Shown: piece after piece, positions 55,898-64,000 of the stretch
Layout: the number at the start of each line of letters is the position of its first letter
Position numbering within the stretch: position 1 is the stretch's first letter
DNA from: Paraburkholderia fungorum
GTDB lineage: Bacteria; Pseudomonadota; Gammaproteobacteria; Burkholderiales; Burkholderiaceae
Direction: 5' to 3'
Length of the DNA: 64,000 nt
NCBI RefSeq assembly: GCF_902833645.1
Contig: NZ_CADFGE010000001.1
Coordinates: forward strand, 1,178,001 to 1,242,000
Notes under the pieces: model-generated
What the model saw: only the letters and a program-made list of their open reading frames with translations
Database searches by the model: none
What the model was told of the DNA's origin: nothing
Program-made: the position numbers and the translations under genes

Positions 55898-56811
55898 GCA
55901 CGCTTGACGACGTTGCAACACTCGAATTGCCCTTCAAACCACCCTTCGACTGGCCGCGTCTGCTGCGCTTTTTCGGTGGACGCGCGACGCCCGGCGTCGA
56001 AGCGGTCGAAGACGGCGCCTATCGCCGCGCGATCGATTGGGCCGGCGACAGCGGCACGCTGACCGTACGCCTGCATCCGCGCAAGCGCTGCCTCGTCGCG
56101 AGCATCGAAGGCCCGGCGAGCCGTCACGCCGACGCGCTCGCCACGCCGATCGCGAGAATGTTCGACCTGCACGCCGATCCCAGGAAAATCGGCCGTGAAC
56201 TGGCCGCCGACCCGTGGCTCGCGCCGTTGATCGAAGCCGTGCCAGGTTTGCGCGTGCCGGGGGCGTGGTCGGGCTTCGAACTGGTGGTGCGCGCGATCGT
56301 CGGCCAGCAGGTGAGCGTGAAAGCGGCCACTACGATCATCGGACGATTGGTGCAGCGTGCCGGCGAGCGCATCGAAGGTCATCCGCATGAGCACACCGCG
56401 TGGCGCTTTCCGACACCCGCCGCGCTCGCCGCAGTGGATCTGGAAAAGATCGGCATGCCGGGTAAACGCGTAGCAGCCTTGCAGGGCTTCGCACACGCCG
56501 TGGCGACGGGCGACGTGCCGCTCGACAGCAAGGCCGCGGACGCCGACAGCCTGCGCGCGGCGCTACTCGCACTCCCTGGCATCGGCCCATGGACGGTGGA
56601 GTATGTGGCGATGCGCGCATGGCGTGATGCCGACGCGTGGCCCGCGTGGGACCTGGTGCTGATGCAATCGATCTGCGCCCGCGACCCATCGCTCGTGAGA
56701 CCCACGCAGCAGCGCGCACGCACGGACGCATGGCGGCCGTGGCGCGCGTATGCGGCGATGCATCTATGGAACGAGGTGGCGGACCGGGCAGGGGCCGCGC
56801 GCGGCGGCTGA
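55894..56811 (+). CDS. alkA: DNA-3-methyladenine glycosylase AlkA
   Basis: A 305-aa HhH-GPD glycosylase that excises alkylated bases. Visible parts are AWSGFELVVRAIVGQQVSVKAATT, the helix-hairpin-helix LLALPGIGPWTVEYVAMRA and the catalytic Asp in WPAWDLVL. The GTG start overlaps the ada stop by four bases, so repair of methyl adducts and its regulator are translationally coupled. The C-terminal PWRAYAAMHLW is conserved in the family. Confidence 0.93.
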   Translation: MSTLDDVATLELPFKPPFDWPRLLRFFGGRATPGVEAVEDGAYRRAIDWAGDSGTLTVRLHPRKRCLVASIEGPASRHADALATPIARMFDLHADPRKIGRELAADPWLAPLIEAVPGLRVPGAWSGFELVVRAIVGQQVSVKAATTIIGRLVQRAGERIEGHPHEHTAWRFPTPAALAAVDLEKIGMPGKRVAALQGFAHAVATGDVPLDSKAADADSLRAALLALPGIGPWTVEYVAMRAWRDADAWPAWDLVLMQSICARDPSLVRPTQQRARTDAWRPWRAYAAMHLWNEVADRAGAARGG

Positions 56812-57044
56812 CGTCGTGCGGCCATTGGCGCATGAGGGGAGTGGGTTGCGGGGCAAGCCATTTGTCCTGAAATTAGGCCGGGCGGTGTCGCCTGAAGGCC
56901 TGCCGAAGCGGCCTCAAGCAGCCGTTCTGGCGAGATGTTAAAGTGCCCGCTACCCGAAAATTCCGCCGAACGTTGTCAACCGCGCAGTGCTGCACCTGAG
57001 CAGTGAAGCGGTACATGGCGGCCGACAACGCCCGACACGCATCA

Positions 57045-58661
57045 ATGCCAAACACGACACCTTCCCGCACGAACGACGCGCTGTTGCACCGCCTCTCGGT
57101 GCTGAGCTCAGGCCCGCAGCGCGACGCGCTGATACGTGGCCTGCGCGGCATCGAAAAGGAAAGCCTGCGCGTAACGCACGACGGCCGGCTCGCCTTGACG
57201 CCGCATCCGCTCACGCTTGGTTCGGCGCTCACGCATCCGTCGCTGACCACCGACTATTCCGAGGCGTTGCTCGAACTGATTACGCCGGCCGAGCACGACG
57301 TCGCGCTCACGCTCGAGAAGCTCGATACGCTGCATCGTTTCGTCTACGCCGAACTGGGCGACGAGATCTTGTGGAACAACTCGATGCCTGGCCTGTTGCC
57401 CGATACGGACGAGGGCATTCCGATCGCACATTACGGCACGTCGAATATCGGCAAACTGAAGTACGTGTACCGCATAGGCCTCGCGCTCCGTTACGGCCGC
57501 ACGATGCAGTGCATTGCGGGCATCCACTACAACTATTCGCTGAACGAAGAAGTGTGGCGGGCATGGCATGCGGACCAGCAATCCACCGCCAATGCCGTCG
57601 ATTTCCAGTCCGACCGCTACCTCGCGCTGATCCGCAATTTCCGCCGCACCAACTGGCTGCTGATGTACCTGTTCGGCGCGTCGCCGGCACTGGATCGCCG
57701 CTTCCTGCGCGATCGCAAGCACACGCTCGAGACCTTCGACGCCGACACGCTGTATCGTCCGTACGCGACCAGTTTGCGCATGAGCGATCTCGGCTACTCG
57801 AACACCACGGCACAGGCCGCGCTGCACGCCGACTACGACACGCTGCCGGGCTACCTCGACGCACTCGCGAAGGCCGTGAGCCAGCCGTACCCCGCGTACG
57901 AGGCAATCGGCACGCAACGCGACGGCGAGTGGGTGCAGATCAACACGAACGTGTTGCAAATCGAAAACGAGTTCTACTCGACGATCCGTCCGAAGCGCGT
58001 CACGTACCCGGGCGAGCGTCCGCTGCATGCGTTGGCTGCACGCGGCGTGCAGTATGTCGAAGTGCGCTGCATGGACATCGACCCATTCGAGCCGACCGGC
58101 ATTTCGCTGGAGACGTCACGCTTCCTCGATGCTTACCTGCTGGTCTGCGCGCTCGACGACAGCGCGCCACTGCCGCCGGACGCCTATGCCGAGGCGAACC
58201 AGAACTTCGGCAGCGTGACGATGGAGGGCCGCAAACCGGGCCTCGAACTGACGCGCGACGGCAAGCCGATTGCGATGACGGATTGGGCGAACGAACTGTT
58301 CATCCAGATCGACGCGGCCGCCGCGAAGCTCGATGCATTGCACGGCGGCGACGCCCACGCCCGCGCCGTGGCGGTTCAACGCGCGAAACTGGCGGATGCG
58401 TCGCTGACACCGTCCGCACGCGTGTTGCAAACGATGCGCGACAAGCAGCAGAGCTTTCTCGAATTTGGCCTTGAGCAAAGCGAAGCGCACGCCGCTTATT
58501 TCCGCTCGCGTCCGCTGGATGCCGCGCAGACCAAAGAATTCACCGACCTTGCTGCGAAATCGCTGGCCGAGCAGGCAAAACTTGAGCGGGAAGAAGTTGG
58601 TTCGTTCGACGCATTTGTCGCGGCTTACCGGGCGTTCACACTGAATCGGTTCAGCGTGTAA
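57045..58661 (+). CDS. gshA: Glutamate-cysteine ligase (proteobacterial type)
   Basis: A 538-aa enzyme that joins glutamate and cysteine with ATP, the first step of glutathione synthesis. It follows the E. coli GshA pattern: RGIEKESLRVTHDGRLA, LGSALTHPSLTTDYSEALLELITP, then CIAGIHYNYSL and GVQYVEVRCMDIDPFEP. I give the ATG at 57045; in-frame ATG 57015 and GTG 57003 are alternatives and none has a clear ribosome site. A perfect terminator follows 40 bp after the stop. Confidence 0.94.
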   Translation: MPNTTPSRTNDALLHRLSVLSSGPQRDALIRGLRGIEKESLRVTHDGRLALTPHPLTLGSALTHPSLTTDYSEALLELITPAEHDVALTLEKLDTLHRFVYAELGDEILWNNSMPGLLPDTDEGIPIAHYGTSNIGKLKYVYRIGLALRYGRTMQCIAGIHYNYSLNEEVWRAWHADQQSTANAVDFQSDRYLALIRNFRRTNWLLMYLFGASPALDRRFLRDRKHTLETFDADTLYRPYATSLRMSDLGYSNTTAQAALHADYDTLPGYLDALAKAVSQPYPAYEAIGTQRDGEWVQINTNVLQIENEFYSTIRPKRVTYPGERPLHALAARGVQYVEVRCMDIDPFEPTGISLETSRFLDAYLLVCALDDSAPLPPDAYAEANQNFGSVTMEGRKPGLELTRDGKPIAMTDWANELFIQIDAAAAKLDALHGGDAHARAVAVQRAKLADASLTPSARVLQTMRDKQQSFLEFGLEQSEAHAAYFRSRPLDAAQTKEFTDLAAKSLAEQAKLEREEVGSFDAFVAAYRAFTLNRFSV

Positions 58662-58700
58662 ACAACGTATCAGACGAACCCGGAAAAACGCCTTCAGAGC

Positions 58701-58733
58701 AAATGCCGTTCAGTGAATACTGAACGGCATTTT
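58701..58733 (+). terminator. Terminator after gshA
   Basis: Perfect 14-bp stem AAATGCCGTTCAGT-GAAT-ACTGAACGGCATTT at 58701-58732, ending in TTTT. The A-rich left side makes it possibly bidirectional. Confidence 0.85.
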
Positions 58734-58931
58734 CATTTGCCGAACCGCAAGCGGTTTGATGGCCGCTTTTCCATTGCGCACAGGTAACGTCTACGCCAGG
58801 CGACCTTCGATACCCGGCCATACCGGCAAAATCTCCCCGCGCCTCGGCTATTCGTAAGCGCGCATGAAACACCTTGTCGGGGATGCGGTCCAACGTGTAT
58901 GACACGTTCCGGAGCGGGAGGCTTTAACGCG

Positions 58932-59423
58932 ATGAAAAAAGGTCTGTTGGCCGTACTGTGCCTGGCGGCGGCGGGGTGTTCGACACAGGGGCAGGTCGAT
59001 CCGGGCGTGATGCAGATCGCGACCACGCCGTTGACGTGTTCGACGAAGGCTGAGTGTGACGTTTGGTGGCAGCGTGCGCAGACGTGGGTAGCGGGGCATT
59101 CGAAGTACAAGATCGAGTCTTCGACGGACACGTTGATCCAGACGGCGGGTCCGGACGGCGGCAAGCGTGCGCTCGCGTACCAGATAACGCGCACAGCGAA
59201 TCCGGACGGCACGGCGACGATTGGTTTCGCTGCGCATTGCGACGGAGCGCTCGGTTGCAAACCGAACCCATGGGAAGCGGGCGCCGACTTCAAGGAATAC
59301 GTACGAAGTGGCACGCCAACGGGCGCGCCGCAGAGCGGCGAGAAGCCATCGCAAGGTGCACCCACGGCGATGCACCCGGACGCATCGGGCCAATCGATCC
59401 CGGGCGAACCAGTAGCGCAGTGA
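58932..59423 (+). CDS. Lipoprotein of unknown function
   Basis: A 163-aa protein starting at 58932 (MKKGLLAVLCLAAAGCSTQG). It has a short signal with lipobox LAAAGC, so it is anchored in the membrane. The domain (about residues 40-120) has TCSTKAECDVWWQRAQTWVAGHSKYKIE and later FAAHCDGALGCKPNPW, with four cysteines that may form two disulfides. The C-terminus is a flexible Pro/Gly/Ala-rich tail. Proteins of this kind are frequent in Burkholderiaceae without assigned role. Confidence 0.85.
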   Translation: MKKGLLAVLCLAAAGCSTQGQVDPGVMQIATTPLTCSTKAECDVWWQRAQTWVAGHSKYKIESSTDTLIQTAGPDGGKRALAYQITRTANPDGTATIGFAAHCDGALGCKPNPWEAGADFKEYVRSGTPTGAPQSGEKPSQGAPTAMHPDASGQSIPGEPVAQ

Positions 59424-59789
59424 GAGAAGGGAAAGCTCCCGCGGAAACAGCGAGCAGACGCAAAAAAACTCGCCGCATAAAATCCAGCGGCCGGTTTTAT
59501 GAACTAGGTATCGGCGCGCGCAGCGCCGCCGGAGGTATGACTGCCTTGTCACTGAGGCGGAGTGTGCGGGAACACAGATTCCAGATGCACCACTACCGTG
59601 GCTGTGCGGGGGACCCGCTTAAGAGCTGGCGGTGTAAAGCCGCTTTCTTTTGCCTACTTTTCTTTGCGGCATGCAAAGAAAAGTAGGTGCCGCCCCGCAC
59701 AGGGGCAACACTAATAGACCACTACCAAAGCAAGGAAAGGCCAACACCATAAGCAAACAGCCAAGGCGCCGCACAAGCACAAAAAACAG
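59424..59789. repeat. Intergenic repeat with a 15-bp hairpin
   Basis: A 366-bp gene-free stretch. Its core is the perfect inverted repeat CCTACTTTTCTTTGC-GGCAT-GCAAAGAAAAGTAGG (59653-59687), between GCGGTGTAAAGCCGC-like and CCGCCCCGCACAGGGG-like flanks. I recall this kind of element as frequent between genes in Burkholderia and Paraburkholderia genomes. No protein coding is evident. Confidence 0.7.
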
Positions 59790-61352
59790 TCAATGCCCCA
59801 TAGAAGGCCCAACCCCTTTCCGGGGTTTAGTAACCCAAACAAGCACCGCCAACACCAAAAACGCCGCACAAGAAATGCGAAAAAAGTCATTAGTGGCCAT
59901 CATATAAGCCTGCGCCGTAACAACCTGATTCAACTGAGCGGTGAGACCATCCCCAGAAAGCCCGATCCCGGCGAGCGCATTGGTATAAGCATTGGTATTA
60001 GCCGAATAAACATTAACCGAATCGGTCAGCATCGCATGATGATAGATCGTGTCATTTTCCCAGTAAGTCGTACTAACAGCCGTCCCAATCGCCCCCGACA
60101 GTGTCCGAAAAAAGTTAGACAAACCGGAAGCACTAGCAAGCCGCTCATCCGACACGCTGGACAGCGTAATAGTAGTCATCGGCACAAAGAAGCAGGCAAC
60201 GCCGATACCTTGCACCAACCTCGGCCAGATCACATGATTGAATGGCACATCGAGCGTAAAAGTCGAGTTCCAGAACGACACCAGCGCAAACACGATGAAC
60301 GCAAAACTCGCCACCACACGCAGATTCAACCGATGCATATTCTTGCCGATCATCGGCGACAGAAACAGCGCAAGAATGCCGACTGGCGCCGTCGCCAGAC
60401 CGGCGATCCCGGCGGTATATCCCATCACCGTCTGCAGCCACAGCGGGAAAATCACCACAGACCCGAAGAACGCCATAAACCCGAACGAAATAATCACCAC
60501 CCCGAGCGCGAAGTTGCGATCCTTGAATAGCGAAAGATCGACAACGGGTTCCTTATCCGTCATCTCCCAAACCAGCAGGAACGCAATCGACACCACCGCG
60601 ATAATCGCCAGCGTGACGATAAAGGTCGAGTTGAACCAGTCGCGGTCCTTGCCTAGGTCGAGCACCATCTGCAGACAAGACACGCCGATCACGAGCAACG
60701 CGAGACCGACCGCATCGATACGCTGTTTGGTGACCTTGGTCTCACGGCCGCGCAACAGCAGGAACGCGCACACCGCCGAGAACAAGCCGATCGGCACGTT
60801 GATATAGAAAATCCACGGCCACGTGTAGTTGTCGGTGATATAGCCGCCCATCACGGGCCCGAAAATCGGCGCGCAGATCACCGTCATCGCCCAGAGCCCA
60901 AGCGCGAGTCCGCGTTTTTCCGGTGGGTACGAGCGCATCAGAATCGTCTGCGAGAGCGGGACCATCGGCCCGGAAACAAGCCCCTGCAGAAGCCGGAACG
61001 CAATCAGCGACTCGAAATTGTGCGCGAAGCCGCACAGCGCCGAGGCGATCGTGAAAAGCAGAACAGACAGCGTGAACAGTCGCACCTCGCCGACACGCCG
61101 CGCGAGCCAGCCGGTTAGCGGGACCGCGATCGCTGATGCGACGGAATAGGACGAGATGACCCAGGTGCCCTGACTGGTCGCCACGCCGAGGCTGCCGGAA
61201 ATGGTCGGCACGGCGACGTTCGCGATCGACGTATCGAGCACTTCCATGAACGTGCCCAGCGCGAGGCCGACGGTAAGCAACGCCAGCGCCCCGCCTTTCA
61301 GCGGCGCGGGTTCGGCGGCGGGTAGGGCATCGGCGGAAGCCGTAGCAGCCAT
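59790..61352 (-). CDS. EmrB/QacA-type multidrug efflux transporter
   Basis: A 520-aa major facilitator of the DHA2 family with about 14 membrane helices. Typical parts are LGTFMEVLDTSIANVAVPTISG in helix 1, GTWVISSYSVASAIAVPLTGWLARRVGEVRLF (motif A region), RLLQGLVSGPMVPLSQTIL and GPVMGGYITDNYTWPWIFYINVPIGL (motif C). EmrB proteins expel hydrophobic drugs with a membrane-fusion protein and outer membrane channel. It lies 135 bp downstream of the MarR gene on the same strand, and a channel gene diverges on the other side. Confidence 0.93.
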   Translation of the reverse strand: MAATASADALPAAEPAPLKGGALALLTVGLALGTFMEVLDTSIANVAVPTISGSLGVATSQGTWVISSYSVASAIAVPLTGWLARRVGEVRLFTLSVLLFTIASALCGFAHNFESLIAFRLLQGLVSGPMVPLSQTILMRSYPPEKRGLALGLWAMTVICAPIFGPVMGGYITDNYTWPWIFYINVPIGLFSAVCAFLLLRGRETKVTKQRIDAVGLALLVIGVSCLQMVLDLGKDRDWFNSTFIVTLAIIAVVSIAFLLVWEMTDKEPVVDLSLFKDRNFALGVVIISFGFMAFFGSVVIFPLWLQTVMGYTAGIAGLATAPVGILALFLSPMIGKNMHRLNLRVVASFAFIVFALVSFWNSTFTLDVPFNHVIWPRLVQGIGVACFFVPMTTITLSSVSDERLASASGLSNFFRTLSGAIGTAVSTTYWENDTIYHHAMLTDSVNVYSANTNAYTNALAGIGLSGDGLTAQLNQVVTAQAYMMATNDFFRISCAAFLVLAVLVWVTKPRKGVGPSMGH

Positions 61353-61487
61353 GTGTGATTCTCCTCAACCGGGAAAGCTTGTCGCGGCAGCTTTATCGCA
61401 CCCGTCTAACGGTGTGCTTACATGCCGGATCACCCTCTGCCCAGACAGACATTTTCAAACAACGGCGCGTTCAAAAGCGCCTCCTGG

Positions 61488-62030
61488 TTACCGCTCGCCG
61501 TGCTTTGCCGACGGCTCTTCGGGTGAGTCTTCCAGCGCTTCCTGCGTTGATTCCAGTCCACAGCAGCCGCCCGCGCCCTCACCGATGCCGTTCGCAATGA
61601 AACGGCCGAGCAGGTCGAGCAGGGTGGCATGCTCCGCGGCGGAAAACCCGCGCAGCTGCTCGTTCAGCACGGCGGCGCCCAGACTGGGCAATTGCCGCGC
61701 GGCTTCATGGCCTTGCGGCGTCAGCTCCAGCTTGACCATCCGGCGGTCGGCGTCGCTGCGCGTGCGCACGATAAAGCCTTTCTTTTCAAGGCGATCGAGC
61801 AAACGCGTCATCGATCCGCTGTCGTATGACATGACACGCGACAACTCAAACGGCGTGTTCGCGCGCTGCGCGGACAACATCAGAATCACACCGATCTGCT
61901 GAGCGGTCAGTCCTAACGGTTTGACTGCGCGGTCGGTTCGTTCGACGAGCACGTTTCGCGCTTTCGTCAGGTAATAGCCAAGACTCGATTCGAGTCGAAT
62001 CTCATCCGCTTTGTAGGGGCCGTCAGTCAT
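61488..62030 (-). CDS. MarR-family regulator of the efflux locus
   Basis: A 180-aa winged-helix regulator starting at 62030 (MTDGPYKADEIRLESSLGYYL). The DNA-binding part reads LTAQQIGVILMLSAQRANTPFELSRVM, then GSMTRLLDRLEKKGFIVRTRSDADRRMVKLELTPQG. A Cys pair sits in the tail (GGCCGLE). EmrR/MarR proteins repress pumps and release when they bind drugs. Two TTGC-TA-GCAA-like sites lie upstream, between it and the divergent genes. Confidence 0.93.
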   Translation of the reverse strand: MTDGPYKADEIRLESSLGYYLTKARNVLVERTDRAVKPLGLTAQQIGVILMLSAQRANTPFELSRVMSYDSGSMTRLLDRLEKKGFIVRTRSDADRRMVKLELTPQGHEAARQLPSLGAAVLNEQLRGFSAAEHATLLDLLGRFIANGIGEGAGGCCGLESTQEALEDSPEEPSAKHGER

Positions 62031-62069
62031 CGTGTATCCGGGAACATCGCCAAGCAGAACGAATTCTAG

Positions 62070-62081
62070 CTGCCTAAGCAG
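62070..62081. promoter_or_regulatory. MarR-type operator, proximal
   Basis: CTGCCTAAGCAG, a short palindrome of the TTGCxTAxGCAA class used by EmrR-like regulators, 40 bp upstream of the MarR start. Confidence 0.5.
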
Positions 62082-62165
62082 ACAAGTCAAATTGGATTTC
62101 GCACGACGCGAGCAGCACAAAAAACAACACCACTCTTGCGACCGAGCAAAGTATCTTGAAATTTA

Positions 62166-62179
62166 ATTGCATAGTCAAT
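62166..62179. promoter_or_regulatory. MarR-type operator, distal
   Basis: ATTGCATAGTCAAT has ATTG-N6-CAAT symmetry and resembles the proximal site. It lies in an AT-rich stretch about 105 bp before the divergent membrane-protein gene, where its promoter is expected. Confidence 0.5.
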
Positions 62180-62282
62180 ATTATGATAGGCAACGAGTTA
62201 CGCGCAACCTGCGCCACCCGAGACCATGTTCTGACCGATTGTCTGCACGCCGCACCGGCGCCGTGCGTAAAGGATTTCCCCC

Positions 62283-62660
62283 ATGCTGTACCTCAAAAAC
62301 ACCCTCGGCGGCCTAAGCCGCTCCCTGACCGATTCCGCAATGAGCAGCTTTCAAGGGCCGCATCGCTGGTGGAAACTGGCGTTGCTCGCTGTGCTGTTTG
62401 TGCTGCCCGGTGGATCGGTAGGCGTCGCGGTGCTTGCGTGGTTCGAGCATCGGCGGGTACAGAAGGGGGTTCAGACCGCCGCAGCAGCGAAACCAGCGGA
62501 ATTGCCGGCTGTGAGCGTTGCCGTCGTCGGAGCGGTCAATGGCGTTCCGGCCATCTCAGTGAGTCCTGCTGGCGCCTGCCAGACGAGAGGTGATGCACCG
62601 TGCCGGGCTGCGGCGGGCAAGCTGGCCCGGCAGACGACGTCGTCGGATTCGCGGGTTTAA
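62283..62660 (+). CDS. Hypothetical membrane protein in the efflux locus
   Basis: A 125-aa protein with an AAGGA ribosome site at 62270-62274. Residues 30-52 (WWKLALLAVLFVLPGGSVGVAVLAW) form one membrane helix; the rest is Ala/Val-rich with two Cys near the end. No family is recognised. It is divergent from marR and lies ahead of the outer membrane channel gene. Confidence 0.6.
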   Translation: MLYLKNTLGGLSRSLTDSAMSSFQGPHRWWKLALLAVLFVLPGGSVGVAVLAWFEHRRVQKGVQTAAAAKPAELPAVSVAVVGAVNGVPAISVSPAGACQTRGDAPCRAAAGKLARQTTSSDSRV

Positions 62661-62675
62661 AGCGTCGCGGTTTAA

Positions 62676-62705
62676 TTCTCTTCTTCTCGCTTCTCTTCTT
62701 CTCGC
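62676..62705. repeat. Perfect 15-bp tandem duplication
   Basis: TTCTCTTCTTCTCGC occurs twice in direct succession (62676-62690 and 62691-62705), 16 bases after the stop of the preceding gene. It is pyrimidine-only on this strand except for one G per unit. The role is unknown; it may be a slippage product. Confidence 0.8.
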
Positions 62706-62941
62706 AAGGCCGGCGCCGGTTCCACGTGCAGCGCTTCGCGTCGCCAAAGGCAACCAGTCCGGTAACAGCACGTAACCATCCCGATACCGTAAGTAACACA
62801 CCTTCGCCTTCCCTCGCATTACCCTTTCAGTTTGCCGCGCTCATGCGGCCCCATACGCTAACATTCCGGCAGAGCCATGATCTCGCCCGGCTGGCAGTGC
62901 CGCCATTGGCCGCACTGCGGCGTCCTGAAGGAATCCATTGC

Positions 62942-64000
62942 ATGCAGTCTGATCGAATCTCGCGCGCGCGGACGCTTGCGCCCCGAGCCCTGACTATCGC
63001 GGTAGCCGCAGGCCTCGCCGCCTCGCTGGCCGGTTGTGCAGTCGGCCCCGACTACAAGCGGCCCGCGGCCGAGATCCCCGCTTCCTACAAAGAAGCCGCA
63101 CCCGGCTGGAAGGTCGCCCAGCCTGCCGATCGGCAGGACCGCGGCGACTGGTGGACCATTTACGAAGACCCGCAACTCAACGCGCTCGAAGACAAGCTGA
63201 ACACGTCGAATCAGACCATTGCCCAATATGCCGCCGCCTACCGGCAGGCACGTGCGCTGGTTGGCGAGGCACGCGCGGCGTATTTTCCGACCGTCGGCGC
63301 ATCGGCGGGCGTGACGCGCTCCGGCTACGGTTCGTCGTCCAGCGGCGGCGCGACGACCTCGAGCCGCTCCGGCATCAACAACAGCTACAACGTACAACTC
63401 GACGCGAGTTGGGAACCGGACCTGTGGGGTTCGGTCACGCGCTCGGTGAATTCGCAGAAGGCCGGCCAGCAGGGCGCCGCCGCCAATCTGGCGAATGCGC
63501 GGCTGTCCGCGCAGGCCACGCTCGCGCAAACCTATTTCTCACTGCGCTCGCTCGACTCGACCCAGAGGCTGCTCGACGACACCGTAGCGGCCTATCAGCG
63601 CTCGCTGCAGCTCACGCAGAACCAGTACGCGGCAGGCGTGGCCGCCCGCTCGGACGTCATTCAGGCGCAAACGCAGCTACAGTCGGCGCAGGCGGCCGCG
63701 ATCGACAACGGCGTGGCGCGCGCACAAGACGAGCACGCAATCGCCGTCCTGGTCGGCGAGCCGGCCTCGACCTTCTCGATTCCGCCCATGCCGCTCACCG
63801 CTACGCCGCCTGCCGTGCCCGCGCAGATGCCGTCCGCGCTGCTCGAGCGGCGTCCGGATATCGCGGCGGCCGAGCGCACGGCGGCGGCGGCGAACGAACA
63901 GATCGGTGTCGCGATTGCCGCGTTTTTCCCGTCGCTCACGCTGTCGGCTACCGGCGGTTTCCAGAGTTCGGCGTTCTCGCAGTTGTTGACCTTGCCGTCG
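62942..64000 (+). CDS. NodT-family efflux outer membrane lipoprotein (3'-partial)
   Basis: 353 codons are visible and the frame is open at the window end. The ATG at 62942 has AAGGA ten bases upstream. The signal has lipobox SLAGC (AAGLAASLAGCAVGPDYKRP), the hallmark start of OprM/NodT channels. Then come DWWTIYEDPQLNALEDKL, PTVGASAGVTRS, the helix repeats NQYAAGVAARSDVIQAQTQL and LLERRPDIAAAERTAAAANEQIGVA. It forms the outer membrane tunnel of a tripartite pump, presumably with the EmrB-type transporter and a fusion protein beyond the window. Confidence 0.95.
   Translation, partial: MQSDRISRARTLAPRALTIAVAAGLAASLAGCAVGPDYKRPAAEIPASYKEAAPGWKVAQPADRQDRGDWWTIYEDPQLNALEDKLNTSNQTIAQYAAAYRQARALVGEARAAYFPTVGASAGVTRSGYGSSSSGGATTSSRSGINNSYNVQLDASWEPDLWGSVTRSVNSQKAGQQGAAANLANARLSAQATLAQTYFSLRSLDSTQRLLDDTVAAYQRSLQLTQNQYAAGVAARSDVIQAQTQLQSAQAAAIDNGVARAQDEHAIAVLVGEPASTFSIPPMPLTATPPAVPAQMPSALLERRPDIAAAERTAAAANEQIGVAIAAFFPSLTLSATGGFQSSAFSQLLTLPS

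Overview
The window looks like the origin-proximal part of the main chromosome of a Burkholderiaceae bacterium, most likely Paraburkholderia. The evidence is GC-rich coding sequence, the gene block gyrB-dnaN-dnaA / rpmH-rnpA-yidD-yidC-mnmE without recF, a complete Wsp-type chemosensory cluster, and a hairpin-bearing intergenic repeat of a kind I recall from Burkholderia-group genomes. I see no rRNA, tRNA, intact insertion sequence or CRISPR array.

Layout. (1) 1-9330 is a type VI secretion effector cargo block: VgrG (5' end outside the window), a Tle4-like lipase, two tandem Tli4-like immunity genes, an intact PAAR protein, a decayed second PAAR gene and two membrane proteins. (2) 9331-19310 is an accessory, defence-like island. 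It holds a toxin-tail remnant, a large protein with an N-terminal Mrr-like nuclease domain, a SymE toxin behind an overlapping leader ORF, an orphan Eco29kI-type GIY-YIG endonuclease, a compact operon (RHH protein - cytosine methyltransferase - second Eco29kI-type endonuclease - Vsr), and an AT-rich 589-aa protein of unknown family. The operon promoter carries a near-consensus LexA box and three CCGCGG sites spaced exactly 10 bp apart. (3) 19313-30373 is the core replication, ribosome, RNase P, membrane-insertase and tRNA-modification block, with an XRE regulator inserted between yidC and mnmE. (4) 30490-31863 is a lone P4-type integrase that has lost its catalytic tyrosine and is flanked by TGGTACACA repeats.

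(5) 32066-41902 holds two small envelope genes and then wspABCDEFR: receptor, two CheW-like couplers, CheR-TPR, CheA-REC hybrid kinase, CheB-like methylesterase and GGDEF response regulator. Together they convert a surface or envelope signal into cyclic di-GMP. (6) 42031-44578 carries a HIT protein, a small membrane protein missed by length cut-offs, SpeG, a secreted protein and a three-hairpin 3' region. (7) 44715-53054 is a non-phosphorylative L-arabinose type operon (aldehyde dehydrogenase, AraF-AraG-AraH importer, IlvD/Edd dehydratase) with a divergent LysR regulator. (8) 53212-58931 has YaeQ, a VOC protein, a strong candidate anti-Shine-Dalgarno small RNA, the translationally coupled ada-alkA alkylation-repair pair and gshA. 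(9) 58932-64000 has a lipoprotein, the repeat, and a MarR-controlled EmrB-type pump with a divergent NodT-family outer membrane channel that runs off the window.

The most interesting part is the island at 9.3-19.3 kb, especially the control region at 16856-16985, together with the candidate small RNA at 54437-54500.
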